64,000 bases of DNA from Ruminococcus difficilis (GTDB lineage Bacteria; Bacillota_A; Clostridia; Oscillospirales; Acutalibacteraceae). Shown in pieces: positions 39,406 to 47,846 of the stretch. Under the pieces are notes generated by a model. It searched no databases. It was not told the DNA's origin and saw nothing but the letters and a program-made list of their open reading frames with translations. Where the stretch lies: contig NZ_JAEQMG010000061.1 in NCBI RefSeq assembly GCF_016680995.1, positions 1 through 64,000 on the forward strand, written 5' to 3'. Both the position numbers and the translations under genes were made by a program. How positions within the stretch are numbered: position 1 is the first letter of the stretch; the number at the start of each line of letters is the position of its first letter.

Positions 39406-40515
39406 TCAACGTTTCGCGTTGATCTTTTGTTTTTCCTGATACAGCAGTTGATCCGCCTGTGTCAGATATTCAAAGAATTCCGTGGGATCTTTCGGACACG
39501 CCGTGACGCATCCGAAGCAGCATCCCAGTTTTGAGTCGACATCCGAGATCTTGAGCGTTGAAAACCGCTCGTTGACCTGTCTGAGCTTTGCGTTTAATCC
39601 GTCGAGGTCGTTGTTTTTCTCGATGATAAGGAACTCGTCACCGCCGAAACGGAACACGCTGTCGGCGGGGAAGATCTCTACCAGAATATCGGAAAAGCCC
39701 TTGAGCACGTCATCGCCCACACGGTGACCGTAGGTGTCGTTGACGGCTTTGAAGCTGTTGATATCGCCGATCGCGATACAGATGTCATTGCCGATATAGT
39801 CGGGGACATGTTGATTCAGCGCGTAGCGGTTCTGCAATCGCGTGATGCTGTCGTGGTTGGCGATGATCTCCAGCGAGTCGTTGAGCAGATTTGCCTTGTT
39901 CTTCTCTGAGATATAGCCGACGGTCACGCGATAGTTCGTGATAGCGCCTACGACCGACAGTGCCGCGAACATCAGATAATTATACGGGTTGATCACACCC
40001 TCCTCAAATCCGAAATCCAGGATCAGATAGTTGAGGATGTAGGAGCCGAAGATGACCGTCGTCGTAAAAGCGGGATGGAGCTTGACGAACAGGACGAGGA
40101 TCAGTCCCACGGTATAGAAGGTGAGGAGCTGCTGGTGATTGATATAGTTCCATACCGATACATACATGCTCCAGATGATCAGCAGAATGACAAATCCGCC
40201 GATAAACACCTTGACGCCCATCGGGTGCTGTTTGACGGTGTCAGGTCGTTTCATCAGGCTTCCCGCGATAAAGTAACCCAGCAGGCACAGAAAGACGCTC
40301 AGGCCGACTCTGATCGCGGCGCCGATGACTTCACTGTCGGTGATTCTGTTGTGGTTTATGATAAAGAATATGATCAAAGAGATGAGCTGTACAACTCCGA
40401 CAACGAGCGAAACATAGTGAATGGTTGTGACATTCAGCGAATCGATCTCGTTTTGGGTCTCTCTGCTCATGGCAGGGAAGAACCAATCTTTGATCCATTC
40501 TGTTCTTTTTTTCAT
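39406..40515 (-). CDS. Membrane diguanylate cyclase (GGDEF)
   Basis: This 369-residue protein has about six membrane helices (residues 30-215) and a C-terminal GGDEF domain with an intact active site (FRFGGDEFLII near residue 285). It should make cyclic-di-GMP from two GTP. The inhibitory I-site RxxD is not seen in the expected position (FPADSVF instead), so product inhibition may be absent. The start at 40515 follows AGAGGTG; the frame is open upstream. It lies 150 bases downstream of the HD-GYP gene in the same direction. It is the only intact GGDEF among five c-di-GMP-type proteins in this window. Confidence 0.9.
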   Translation of the reverse strand: MKKRTEWIKDWFFPAMSRETQNEIDSLNVTTIHYVSLVVGVVQLISLIIFFIINHNRITDSEVIGAAIRVGLSVFLCLLGYFIAGSLMKRPDTVKQHPMGVKVFIGGFVILLIIWSMYVSVWNYINHQQLLTFYTVGLILVLFVKLHPAFTTTVIFGSYILNYLILDFGFEEGVINPYNYLMFAALSVVGAITNYRVTVGYISEKNKANLLNDSLEIIANHDSITRLQNRYALNQHVPDYIGNDICIAIGDINSFKAVNDTYGHRVGDDVLKGFSDILVEIFPADSVFRFGGDEFLIIEKNNDLDGLNAKLRQVNERFSTLKISDVDSKLGCCFGCVTACPKDPTEFFEYLTQADQLLYQEKQKINAKR

Positions 40516-40665
40516 TCCATCACCTCTGAAGGATAAAACCAAGGATAAGGGTATTAACTCCAAAGCATTTCGTGGTTGAATAAAAGCATTTTAACTGTGT
40601 TTGAGGAAAAAATCAATGGTAATAATGCCCAAAAATCAAGGAGATCACCCATATACAGGCTGAAA

Positions 40666-42786
40666 TTACGGCTCCAGATTGAGCTTTGCGATGCGGCGAA
40701 CCTCATCCTCCGCGTCCAGAAATGCCTGCGCGACAAGCGGATCAAAGTGCGATCCCGCGTCCTCGCGAATGATGGAGAGCGCCTTCTCGATGGGGAACGG
40801 CTCCTTGTAGCTGCGGCGGGATACCAGCGCGTCAAACACATCCGCCACCGCCATGACGCGTGCCGAAAGCGGGATCTCTTCACCCTTGAGACCGGCGGGA
40901 TATCCCTTGCCGTTCCACTTCTCGTGGTGGTAGAGGGCGAGGTTTTTCGCTTCGGTCAGGTAGCCCGTGTCCTCGTCCACGATCGACATCGCCTTGTCGA
41001 TGATCTTGCCGCCCTCGACGGTATGACTCTGCATGATGCGGAATTCTTCGTCGGTGAGCTTGCCGGGCTTGTTGAGGATCACATCGGATACGGTGATCTT
41101 GCCCACATCGTGGAGCGGCGCGGAGTTGACGACCTCCGTGATGTATTCTTCGGTCAGCTGATCGCTGTAGATGCCTTCCTTGAGCAGCTGACACAGGATG
41201 ATTTCAGTATATGCGGCAGTTTTGAAAACATGATCGCCCGTACACTGGTCACGGCTCTCGACCATATCGGCGAGTACCATGATCAGCCCGTTTTGGAGCC
41301 TGGTGAGCTGTTCGCTTTGATGCTGGAACTCTTCGATGTAGCGTACGGTATTATGCGCCGCTCTTTTGTAATCCTCATAGAGGGTCTCGATCTCGTCGCC
41401 GGTGCGGATATCCAGCGCGTTGAGCATACGGATCCACTTCTCTCTCGCCTCGGGGGTATCATAGCCAGAGTGACGCGATACATGGGCGATGGCGTTGATC
41501 GGCTTGACGATATGGCGCTCCGCCAGCCAGACCGCGTAGGTGCGGATTAAAAGCAAAAAGCCGAGGAACAGGGAGATGATCTTGGCGAGGAAGGCGATCT
41601 CATCGGAGCGCAGTCGTCCCATGTCCATATCGATACCGATATAGCACTTGACCTGACCGGCGCTGTTTTTGACGGGTTCATAGACCGAGAGCAGCCATCC
41701 GTCCTCATCAATCGAGATGTCGGTGGGGATCTCCTCGCCCGCTAAGAACCGATCCTTGTATTTTTTGATCGAACTATCGTAGCGGATGACCTCGCCGGGA
41801 TCGTCAGCCTCGACAGTCTCGGAGTCGACGTCAAAGATGACATGGGTACCGTCCTCACTGATACGATAGATATAGGCGAACTTGATGTCGGGTGATACGT
41901 TGACGATCGTGTTGAGAAGCTCCTCGATGTGGCTGTATCCCTCCGCTTTTCTGCCCTTCTCCAGATATTCATCGATCCGGTCACGGTCCAGCTTGTCGGC
42001 GATGACATGGATGGCGTGGTGACCGTCCTCTTCAAATTCGGCGACAGTCGAATCATGATACTGTAAAACGCTGATTCCGATCGCCGCCGATACCACCAGA
42101 GTAGTGGAGACCGCGACAACAAGCGTGACTTTCCAGCGCAGGGAAAGCCGCTTGCGGTTATGCGGATTGTGCCGCTCTATCAAGGTGACATAATACCAGC
42201 TTCGTGTCTGGACATAGTCAAGAACGCTTGACGGAAGCAGCTTGTAGATGATCAGCGCGATCACGGTGACCAGCGCCTTGTCGACAAAATCGATCAAAAA
42301 GTTCGCCGTCATATTGGACATGAAATAGCCCATCGGGATCACGTTGTTGATCTGTTCCGCAAAATCGACGGCAACACCCTCGCCGAAGCTCAGGCCGTTG
42401 ATGAACCATGTCAGAAATCCGCCGACGATACCGCCCCAAAACGCGAAGAACACGATCGAGAGCAGGATATACGGTATCTTGAGTCGACGCAGTTTTTCGG
42501 CGAAAGAAACCGCCGTCACCGCGATGAGCACGCTGATGATGCAGTAGTAGATCGAAGATGGGCTGGAGAAGCCGTTGATGATATTCGTAAAGAAGCCGAC
42601 GGTGATACAGGGGATGTAGCCGCCCGCCATCGCGGACAGGATCGTTCCGACATTGTCGAGATAAAACGGAAGCCCCAGTACTTCGTTCAGCTTGATGCCG
42701 AGGATATTCAGCAGGACGCCTATGACGATGACGCCGAAAAGCGACGCCCCGGTTTGCAGCGATTTTGATCGCAGTTTCGTTGCCAT
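40666..42786 (-). CDS. HD-GYP c-di-GMP phosphodiesterase with transporter-like membrane sensor
   Basis: This 706-residue protein has three parts. Residues about 10-195 form a six-helix domain resembling ECF transporter S-components (LNEVLGLPFYLDNVGTILSAMAGGYIPCITVGFFTNIIN). Residues about 220-430 hold a membrane helix, an extracellular sensor of the Cache type and a second helix with a HAMP-like segment. Residues about 500-706 are an HD-GYP domain with HDVGK (His559-Asp560), HHEKWNGKGYP and LSARVMAVADVFDAL, all intact for c-di-GMP hydrolysis. It is the last gene of the signalling operon, 13 bases after the Hpt gene. The ligand of the transporter-like domain is unknown. Confidence 0.88.
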   Translation of the reverse strand: MATKLRSKSLQTGASLFGVIVIGVLLNILGIKLNEVLGLPFYLDNVGTILSAMAGGYIPCITVGFFTNIINGFSSPSSIYYCIISVLIAVTAVSFAEKLRRLKIPYILLSIVFFAFWGGIVGGFLTWFINGLSFGEGVAVDFAEQINNVIPMGYFMSNMTANFLIDFVDKALVTVIALIIYKLLPSSVLDYVQTRSWYYVTLIERHNPHNRKRLSLRWKVTLVVAVSTTLVVSAAIGISVLQYHDSTVAEFEEDGHHAIHVIADKLDRDRIDEYLEKGRKAEGYSHIEELLNTIVNVSPDIKFAYIYRISEDGTHVIFDVDSETVEADDPGEVIRYDSSIKKYKDRFLAGEEIPTDISIDEDGWLLSVYEPVKNSAGQVKCYIGIDMDMGRLRSDEIAFLAKIISLFLGFLLLIRTYAVWLAERHIVKPINAIAHVSRHSGYDTPEAREKWIRMLNALDIRTGDEIETLYEDYKRAAHNTVRYIEEFQHQSEQLTRLQNGLIMVLADMVESRDQCTGDHVFKTAAYTEIILCQLLKEGIYSDQLTEEYITEVVNSAPLHDVGKITVSDVILNKPGKLTDEEFRIMQSHTVEGGKIIDKAMSIVDEDTGYLTEAKNLALYHHEKWNGKGYPAGLKGEEIPLSARVMAVADVFDALVSRRSYKEPFPIEKALSIIREDAGSHFDPLVAQAFLDAEDEVRRIAKLNLEP

Positions 42787-42799
42787 GATGATCCTCCGA

Positions 42800-43144
42800 T
42801 CAGTCGGCGCACAACGCGCCGAGCGTATCTCTCTTTGTCAAAAGGTCCTGCAGAAGAGGGGTGTAATCCATTTCGGTACGCGCGCGCAGCAGCTCTGTTA
42901 TCTCGACGGAAACCTGATACATCGGGGTCAGCGAAAGATTGCCCAAAACGCCCTTGAGCGCGTGAGCTGCCTCAAACGCGCTGTCAAGATCGCCTGCTTC
43001 CAGCGCGGTCTGCAGCTTATCGAAATTCGCTTCCGCGGGGATCATGCCTACCAGCTTCAGATACAGCGCTTCATTGCCGGCGCATCGGGAGAGACCTTCT
43101 TCGGTATTTACTCCGAAATCGTTCAGCTTTTCGATCGTTAACAT
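42800..43144 (-). CDS. Hpt phosphotransfer protein
   Basis: This 114-residue helical protein is a stand-alone Hpt domain: AAHALKGVLGNLSL, with His61 as the phospho-accepting residue. It should take phosphate from the receiver domain of a hybrid kinase and pass it to another receiver. Its start overlaps the end of the REC-EAL gene by 7 bases. Two hybrid kinases, both with C-terminal receivers, lie upstream in the same operon, giving a full phosphorelay. A longer upstream frame lacks a ribosome-binding site. Confidence 0.9.
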   Translation of the reverse strand: MLTIEKLNDFGVNTEEGLSRCAGNEALYLKLVGMIPAEANFDKLQTALEAGDLDSAFEAAHALKGVLGNLSLTPMYQVSVEITELLRARTEMDYTPLLQDLLTKRDTLGALCAD

Positions 43145-44844
43145 GATGTTTCTTCCTTTCCTTGACATTCCTGATTGATCAATTCACCGAAGCGCTCAGC
43201 GGGCAGCGGCGGCGAAAAATAAAAACCCTGTACGATATCACAGCCCATTTGCCGAAGCACGTTGAGCTGTTCTTCTTCCTCTACGCCCTCCGCCACGACG
43301 GGGACATGAAGGAACCGAGCGATGTCCATCACCAGTCTGACGAGCCCGAGCTTTTTGTCATCCAGCAGCATACGGCGGATGAACTGCATATCGATCTTCA
43401 AGACGTCGATCGGGATCTCGGTCAGCATATTCAGCGAAGAATAGCCGGCGCCGAAGTCGTCCATCTCGATCTTGAAGCCCTTATCTCTCAGGCTGCCGAC
43501 CACCTCGATCAGCCGATCCGCGCTGTCGGAATAGGCGGACTCGGTGATCTCGAGCATCAGCTCGTCGGGGGTGAGGGAGAACTCGTCGAGGATGTCGCAG
43601 AGCTTTTTCTCCAGCTCGGGGTCGAAGATATCGACGCGCGACACGTTCACCGAGATCGGGACGGTTACATCGTATTGCTCGCGCCAGCGCTTGATCTGCC
43701 GCGCGGCACAGCGCCAGACATAGTGATCCACCCGACGGATCAGACCGTTCTGTTCAAAGAGCGGGATGAACTCGCCCGGACTGATAAATCCAAGCTCTGG
43801 ATGGATCCAGCGGATCAGCGCCTCGGCGCTGGTGAGCACGGGACGCTCACTCTGTATTTGATATTTCGGCTGAAAATAGACGACAAAATCACCGTTGTCG
43901 ATCGCGGCGTCAACGTCGCCGATCAGTCGTTCGTGAAAGACCGTGCGTTCATACAGCTCGTTGTTGTAGCGGGTCGTCAAAGAGCCGTACTGACCGCGGA
44001 TGCGGTCGCATGCCAGCTTGGCGCGGCCGAACCACGACTCGGGCTCGCCCTCATTCCCTTCGCAGGAATAAACGCCCGCCCTCAGGCGCAGACTGCGCGA
44101 TCCGGCAAATTCCGCGAGCTTCTTTTGCATCTCTTCCAGCAGCGGCTCATATTCCTCCTGCCGTTCGCAGAAGATGAAGAAAGTGTCGCTTTCACTGCGG
44201 CAGGCGATACCGCGCAGCTGTGTGAGCTTTTCATCGATCATCCCGCCGATGCAGGCGAGCACGCGGTCGCCCTCGCCGCGACCGAACAGCTCGTTGATGA
44301 GATGGAAGCGGTCGAGGTTGAGCACCAGCGCGTCCATCGGGCGATCGAGCCGATGGATCATCCGACGCAGGTAAACGAAGAAGAAACTGCGCGTATACAG
44401 CCCCGAGACCTTGTCGCGCTCGGTGGAGCGGATGATGCTCTTGTCCTCGCTCAGCTCGATGATCCTCTCACAGCGCGCGAGAATGACCTCGGGCATGTCA
44501 TAGGGCTTGGTGATGAAATCCGCCGCGCCCATACGGATGCTGCGCACCTCGGCGGATTTTTCGGACGTCATCACGATGATGGGGATCCGCTTGAGCGCTT
44601 CATCCGCCTGACAGCGCTCGATCACCTCAAAGCCGTCCATCACGGGCATCAGCAGATCGAGCAGGATCAGCGAATAATCCGCGTCGGGCTGCGTGAGCAT
44701 CATCATGGCTTCCTGACCATCGGACGCGGTCTCGATCTCAAAGGTCTGTGACAGCATAGCGCCGAGCAGTTCCCGGTTGATCAGTTCATCATCGACTATC
44801 AGCACGCGGCGTTTAATACCGCGTGCTGTCATATAATTCTTCAT
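43138..44844 (-). CDS. Response regulator with degenerate GGDEF and EAL phosphodiesterase
   Basis: This 568-residue protein has a receiver (Asp63 in LILLDLLMPVMD; VLIVDDE start), a GGDEF-like domain whose signature is SESDT and so should not make c-di-GMP, and an EAL domain (about 310-560) with the key residues present: SAEALIRW, ISVNVSR, LEITES, MDDFGAGYS, LKIDMQF, VAEGVEEEEQ and QGFYF. It should hydrolyse c-di-GMP when its receiver is phosphorylated by the Hpt protein encoded next to it. It lies 27 bases after the permease-kinase gene. Confidence 0.92.
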   Translation of the reverse strand: MKNYMTARGIKRRVLIVDDELINRELLGAMLSQTFEIETASDGQEAMMMLTQPDADYSLILLDLLMPVMDGFEVIERCQADEALKRIPIIVMTSEKSAEVRSIRMGAADFITKPYDMPEVILARCERIIELSEDKSIIRSTERDKVSGLYTRSFFFVYLRRMIHRLDRPMDALVLNLDRFHLINELFGRGEGDRVLACIGGMIDEKLTQLRGIACRSESDTFFIFCERQEEYEPLLEEMQKKLAEFAGSRSLRLRAGVYSCEGNEGEPESWFGRAKLACDRIRGQYGSLTTRYNNELYERTVFHERLIGDVDAAIDNGDFVVYFQPKYQIQSERPVLTSAEALIRWIHPELGFISPGEFIPLFEQNGLIRRVDHYVWRCAARQIKRWREQYDVTVPISVNVSRVDIFDPELEKKLCDILDEFSLTPDELMLEITESAYSDSADRLIEVVGSLRDKGFKIEMDDFGAGYSSLNMLTEIPIDVLKIDMQFIRRMLLDDKKLGLVRLVMDIARFLHVPVVAEGVEEEEQLNVLRQMGCDIVQGFYFSPPLPAERFGELINQECQGKEETSC

Positions 44845-44871
44845 GGCACTCTCCGTATCAATCTTTCGGAA

Positions 44872-47790
44872 TCATTCTGCTTTGATACATTCGGCGAGCA
44901 TCGCGATCAGCTCGTCGGGGTTAAAGGGCTTTGCGACGTGGGCGTTCATCCCCGCGTCGAATGCCTCTTGTCTGTCATCTTCAAAGGTGTTCGCCGTAAC
45001 GGCGATGATGGGGACGCGGGCGTTCTCACCCGCCGATGCGCGGATCCTGCGCGTCGCGTCATAGCCGTTCATCACGGGCATCTGGATATCCATCAGGATC
45101 GCGCTGTAATAGCCCGCATCGGTACGTTCAAGCATCTCGGCGGCGATTTGTCCGTTTTCGGCGACGTCTACGATAAAGCCCTCCTGCGTGAGGATCATGC
45201 AGGCGATCTCGCTGTTGATCGGGTTATCCTCCGCCAAAAGGATCCGCACGCCGCTGAAATCGAAGTGCTTCGATTCTGCCTGAGCGGCGGGCGCATGGAT
45301 CTCGTCCTCTTTCGCGAGCGGGAAGCTCAGCCGTACCGTAAAGGTCGAGCCCTTACCCTGCTCGGTTTGGACAAAGATCGTACCGTTCATCATCTCGACG
45401 AACCTCTTGGTGATCGCCATACCCAGACCCGTACCCTGGATCGCGTTGACGGTTTGACTGCGTTCGCGCTCGAAGGAGTCAAAGATATGCTCGGCGAACT
45501 CCGGGCTCATGCCGATGCCCGTGTCGCTGACGCTGATCTCATAGGTCGTTTCTGTTCCGGAAGCCTCCAACTCTGTCAGCCTGACGCTGACGCTGCCGCC
45601 GGAGGGCGTATATTTATAGGCATTGGAGATCAGGTTGAGCAGGATGCGGTTGAGACGGTTTTTATCACAGACGACATAGGTGTGCTTGACGTTGCTGTGA
45701 TCCACCGTGTAGGTCAGCGGCTTTGCCTGCATTTGTATATCAAAGATATGACAGGTCTCGTCGAGGATCTCGGTCAGATCGGCAGGCGCCGGATCCAACT
45801 CCATCTTGCCTGATTCGATGCGGCTCATATCGAGGATATCGTTGATCAGTGAGAGCAGTTGTTTACCCGAGGTATCGATCTTTTCCAGATAGGAGCGGGT
45901 CGATTCGGGCACGCCCTCCTCCTTCAGCGCCAGCGCCGTGTAGCCGGTGATTGCGTTCATCGGCGTGCGGATATCGTGGCTCATGTTGGAGAGAAAGGCG
46001 CTCTTGGCGCGGCTGTTTTCTTCCGCGAGAAGCCGTTCGGCTTCAATGAGCTGCTCCCGCTTTTTGATGATGGAAAAGATGCTGAATATCAGGAGCAGTG
46101 ATCCGAGCAGCAGACCGCCGAGTATCAGGATATTTTTTCTGACAGTCTGGGCAAATCCGTTGAAGCGTTCATCCAGAAATCGGTTCGTCTGTCTGACGCT
46201 GTCGTTGTGGGGTTCCAATCCCGCCTGCCCGGCAAGATCGGTGTGTACCTCCTGCACCTCCTGCGTGACTGCCTTTGCGTGATCGAGGGTAGTGCGGTTC
46301 ACCCATGATACGGATACCAGCAGGATCAGACAGAACAGGATGATCCAGACCACGGTGCTCTTACCGATCAGTCGGGTTTTGTCGCGCCGCATCAGCACGC
46401 GGAACAGGATCATACCGATCAGGCTCCACAATATCAGGATCATATAGGATTCCGCCGCCAGCTCACTTTGTGACTGGATATGCGGCAGCAGATAGAATAC
46501 CGCGAAAATCACCGCGATCACGGCGCCGATCACACCGAACAGGAGTGTGGAGATCTTTTTCTCTCGTTTGCCGACCACAGCGGCGCAAATCGAAACATAG
46601 GCGTAGACGACCGTCGCGCCGATGGTGGTGACGTCGACGATCCAGCCGATCGCCGTTCTGCCGAAGAACGGGATGATCATGGAGATAATTGCGACAGACC
46701 ACAGCGCGCGTGAGGGGATGCCCTTTTTGTTGAGCTGTCCGACTTGTTTGGGAAGCATTTCGTCGGCGGACATACGATAGATCAGGCGGCTCAGCGCGAT
46801 CATATTGCCGATCAGACCGGTGAAGATGCCGCAGAAGGAGGCGACGCCCAAGATGATCAGACCCGCCGTTCCCATGGCGTTTTGCGCGGCGTAGAAGGTC
46901 GGCAGACCGCGGATGCCGTCTATGTCGGATAATACACTGATGTATTCGTTCCAGCTGTGAAAGCCGTCAGGGGTAGCCGCGGCAGCGCACAGCGTGAGCA
47001 TGATATACGCGAGCGCGCCGGTGGCGAGCGCCGCGATCAGGATGAGCAGGACTTTTTTCTGTCGAAAACGAAATTCTTCGGCAGAATGGGAGATCGACTC
47101 AAAGCCGATGAATGCCCACGGAGCGAGGAGCACGATCGCCATGATCTGGGATACGGGCTCACCCTGTGACGAGAAAGCGGGCGTAATATCGCCGAGCCCT
47201 CCGCGTCGGACAGTGATCATGACAAAGCACACGGCGATCCCCGCAAAGAGCAGGATCGCGCAGAGCGTCTGTACAAATGCCGAAAGCCGTTTTCCCGCGA
47301 CACAGACCAGACACGCGGCGGCGATGATCGCAACGGACAACAGCACTTCGCCCATGTAGACGGTGTAGCCCGCGATCTGATAAGAAAAGCCGAAGCAGAA
47401 TACGTCGCCGAACAGGAATCGGACGATCAAAGCAAGCGCCGTACTGTTCGCCCAGATGATCGCGGCGTAGGTCAACAGCAGCATCCACGCGCACAAAAAG
47501 CCGTGGTCGCTTCCGAGCACCTTGGCGGCAAAGGTATAGGAGCCGCCGGCGTCGGGATACCGCGCCATCAAAACGCGGTAGCTCAGCCCGATGATCAGCA
47601 TGATCGCCGCGCCGATCAACAGTCCTGTCACGGAGCCCCACGGTCCCGCGATGGGCAGGAAGGTGGTGCCGGGCATGACAAAGGCGCCCCATCCGACAGC
47701 GCTGCCGAAGGCGAGTGCCCATACCGCGACAGGGGAGAGGTATTTGCTCAGCCCGCCGGTATTCTGTTGTGTGTCCTGAATACGAATCAT
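44872..47790 (-). CDS. Amino-acid permease (APC) fused to a hybrid histidine kinase
   Basis: This 972-residue protein joins an APC-superfamily transporter to a kinase. Residues about 15-480 form twelve or so helices with APC features (ALAFGSAVGWGAFVMPG, RYPDAGGSYTFAAKVLG, APWAFIGFESISHSAEEF). A final helix pair brackets an extracellular stretch (about 490-560). Then follow HisKA (SHDIRTPMNA, His605), HATPase_c (NLISNAYKYTPSGG, DTGIGM, GTGLGMAI) and a C-terminal receiver (MDIQMPVMNG, Asp901). A transporter-like sensor for an amino acid or amine is the likely role, comparable in idea to CbrA, which uses an SLC5 permease. The start at 47790 follows GGAG. It sits in the c-di-GMP operon. Confidence 0.9.
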   Translation of the reverse strand: MIRIQDTQQNTGGLSKYLSPVAVWALAFGSAVGWGAFVMPGTTFLPIAGPWGSVTGLLIGAAIMLIIGLSYRVLMARYPDAGGSYTFAAKVLGSDHGFLCAWMLLLTYAAIIWANSTALALIVRFLFGDVFCFGFSYQIAGYTVYMGEVLLSVAIIAAACLVCVAGKRLSAFVQTLCAILLFAGIAVCFVMITVRRGGLGDITPAFSSQGEPVSQIMAIVLLAPWAFIGFESISHSAEEFRFRQKKVLLILIAALATGALAYIMLTLCAAAATPDGFHSWNEYISVLSDIDGIRGLPTFYAAQNAMGTAGLIILGVASFCGIFTGLIGNMIALSRLIYRMSADEMLPKQVGQLNKKGIPSRALWSVAIISMIIPFFGRTAIGWIVDVTTIGATVVYAYVSICAAVVGKREKKISTLLFGVIGAVIAVIFAVFYLLPHIQSQSELAAESYMILILWSLIGMILFRVLMRRDKTRLIGKSTVVWIILFCLILLVSVSWVNRTTLDHAKAVTQEVQEVHTDLAGQAGLEPHNDSVRQTNRFLDERFNGFAQTVRKNILILGGLLLGSLLLIFSIFSIIKKREQLIEAERLLAEENSRAKSAFLSNMSHDIRTPMNAITGYTALALKEEGVPESTRSYLEKIDTSGKQLLSLINDILDMSRIESGKMELDPAPADLTEILDETCHIFDIQMQAKPLTYTVDHSNVKHTYVVCDKNRLNRILLNLISNAYKYTPSGGSVSVRLTELEASGTETTYEISVSDTGIGMSPEFAEHIFDSFERERSQTVNAIQGTGLGMAITKRFVEMMNGTIFVQTEQGKGSTFTVRLSFPLAKEDEIHAPAAQAESKHFDFSGVRILLAEDNPINSEIACMILTQEGFIVDVAENGQIAAEMLERTDAGYYSAILMDIQMPVMNGYDATRRIRASAGENARVPIIAVTANTFEDDRQEAFDAGMNAHVAKPFNPDELIAMLAECIKAE

Positions 47791-47846
47791 GGTATGCTCC
47801 ATCAAATTATGGTTACGGATGGATCCCTCCATACCGGTTATTTCGA

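Noticed and set aside
43162..44751. Open frame of 529 codons on the plus strand
   Set aside because: It is antisense to the REC-GGDEF-EAL gene; composition is that of a shadow frame.
44872..47790. Interpretation as two genes (permease and kinase) joined by error
   Set aside because: The frame runs through the junction with a sensible extracellular loop and helix, no start signal or stop is seen at the boundary, and the kinase part would lack a sensor.
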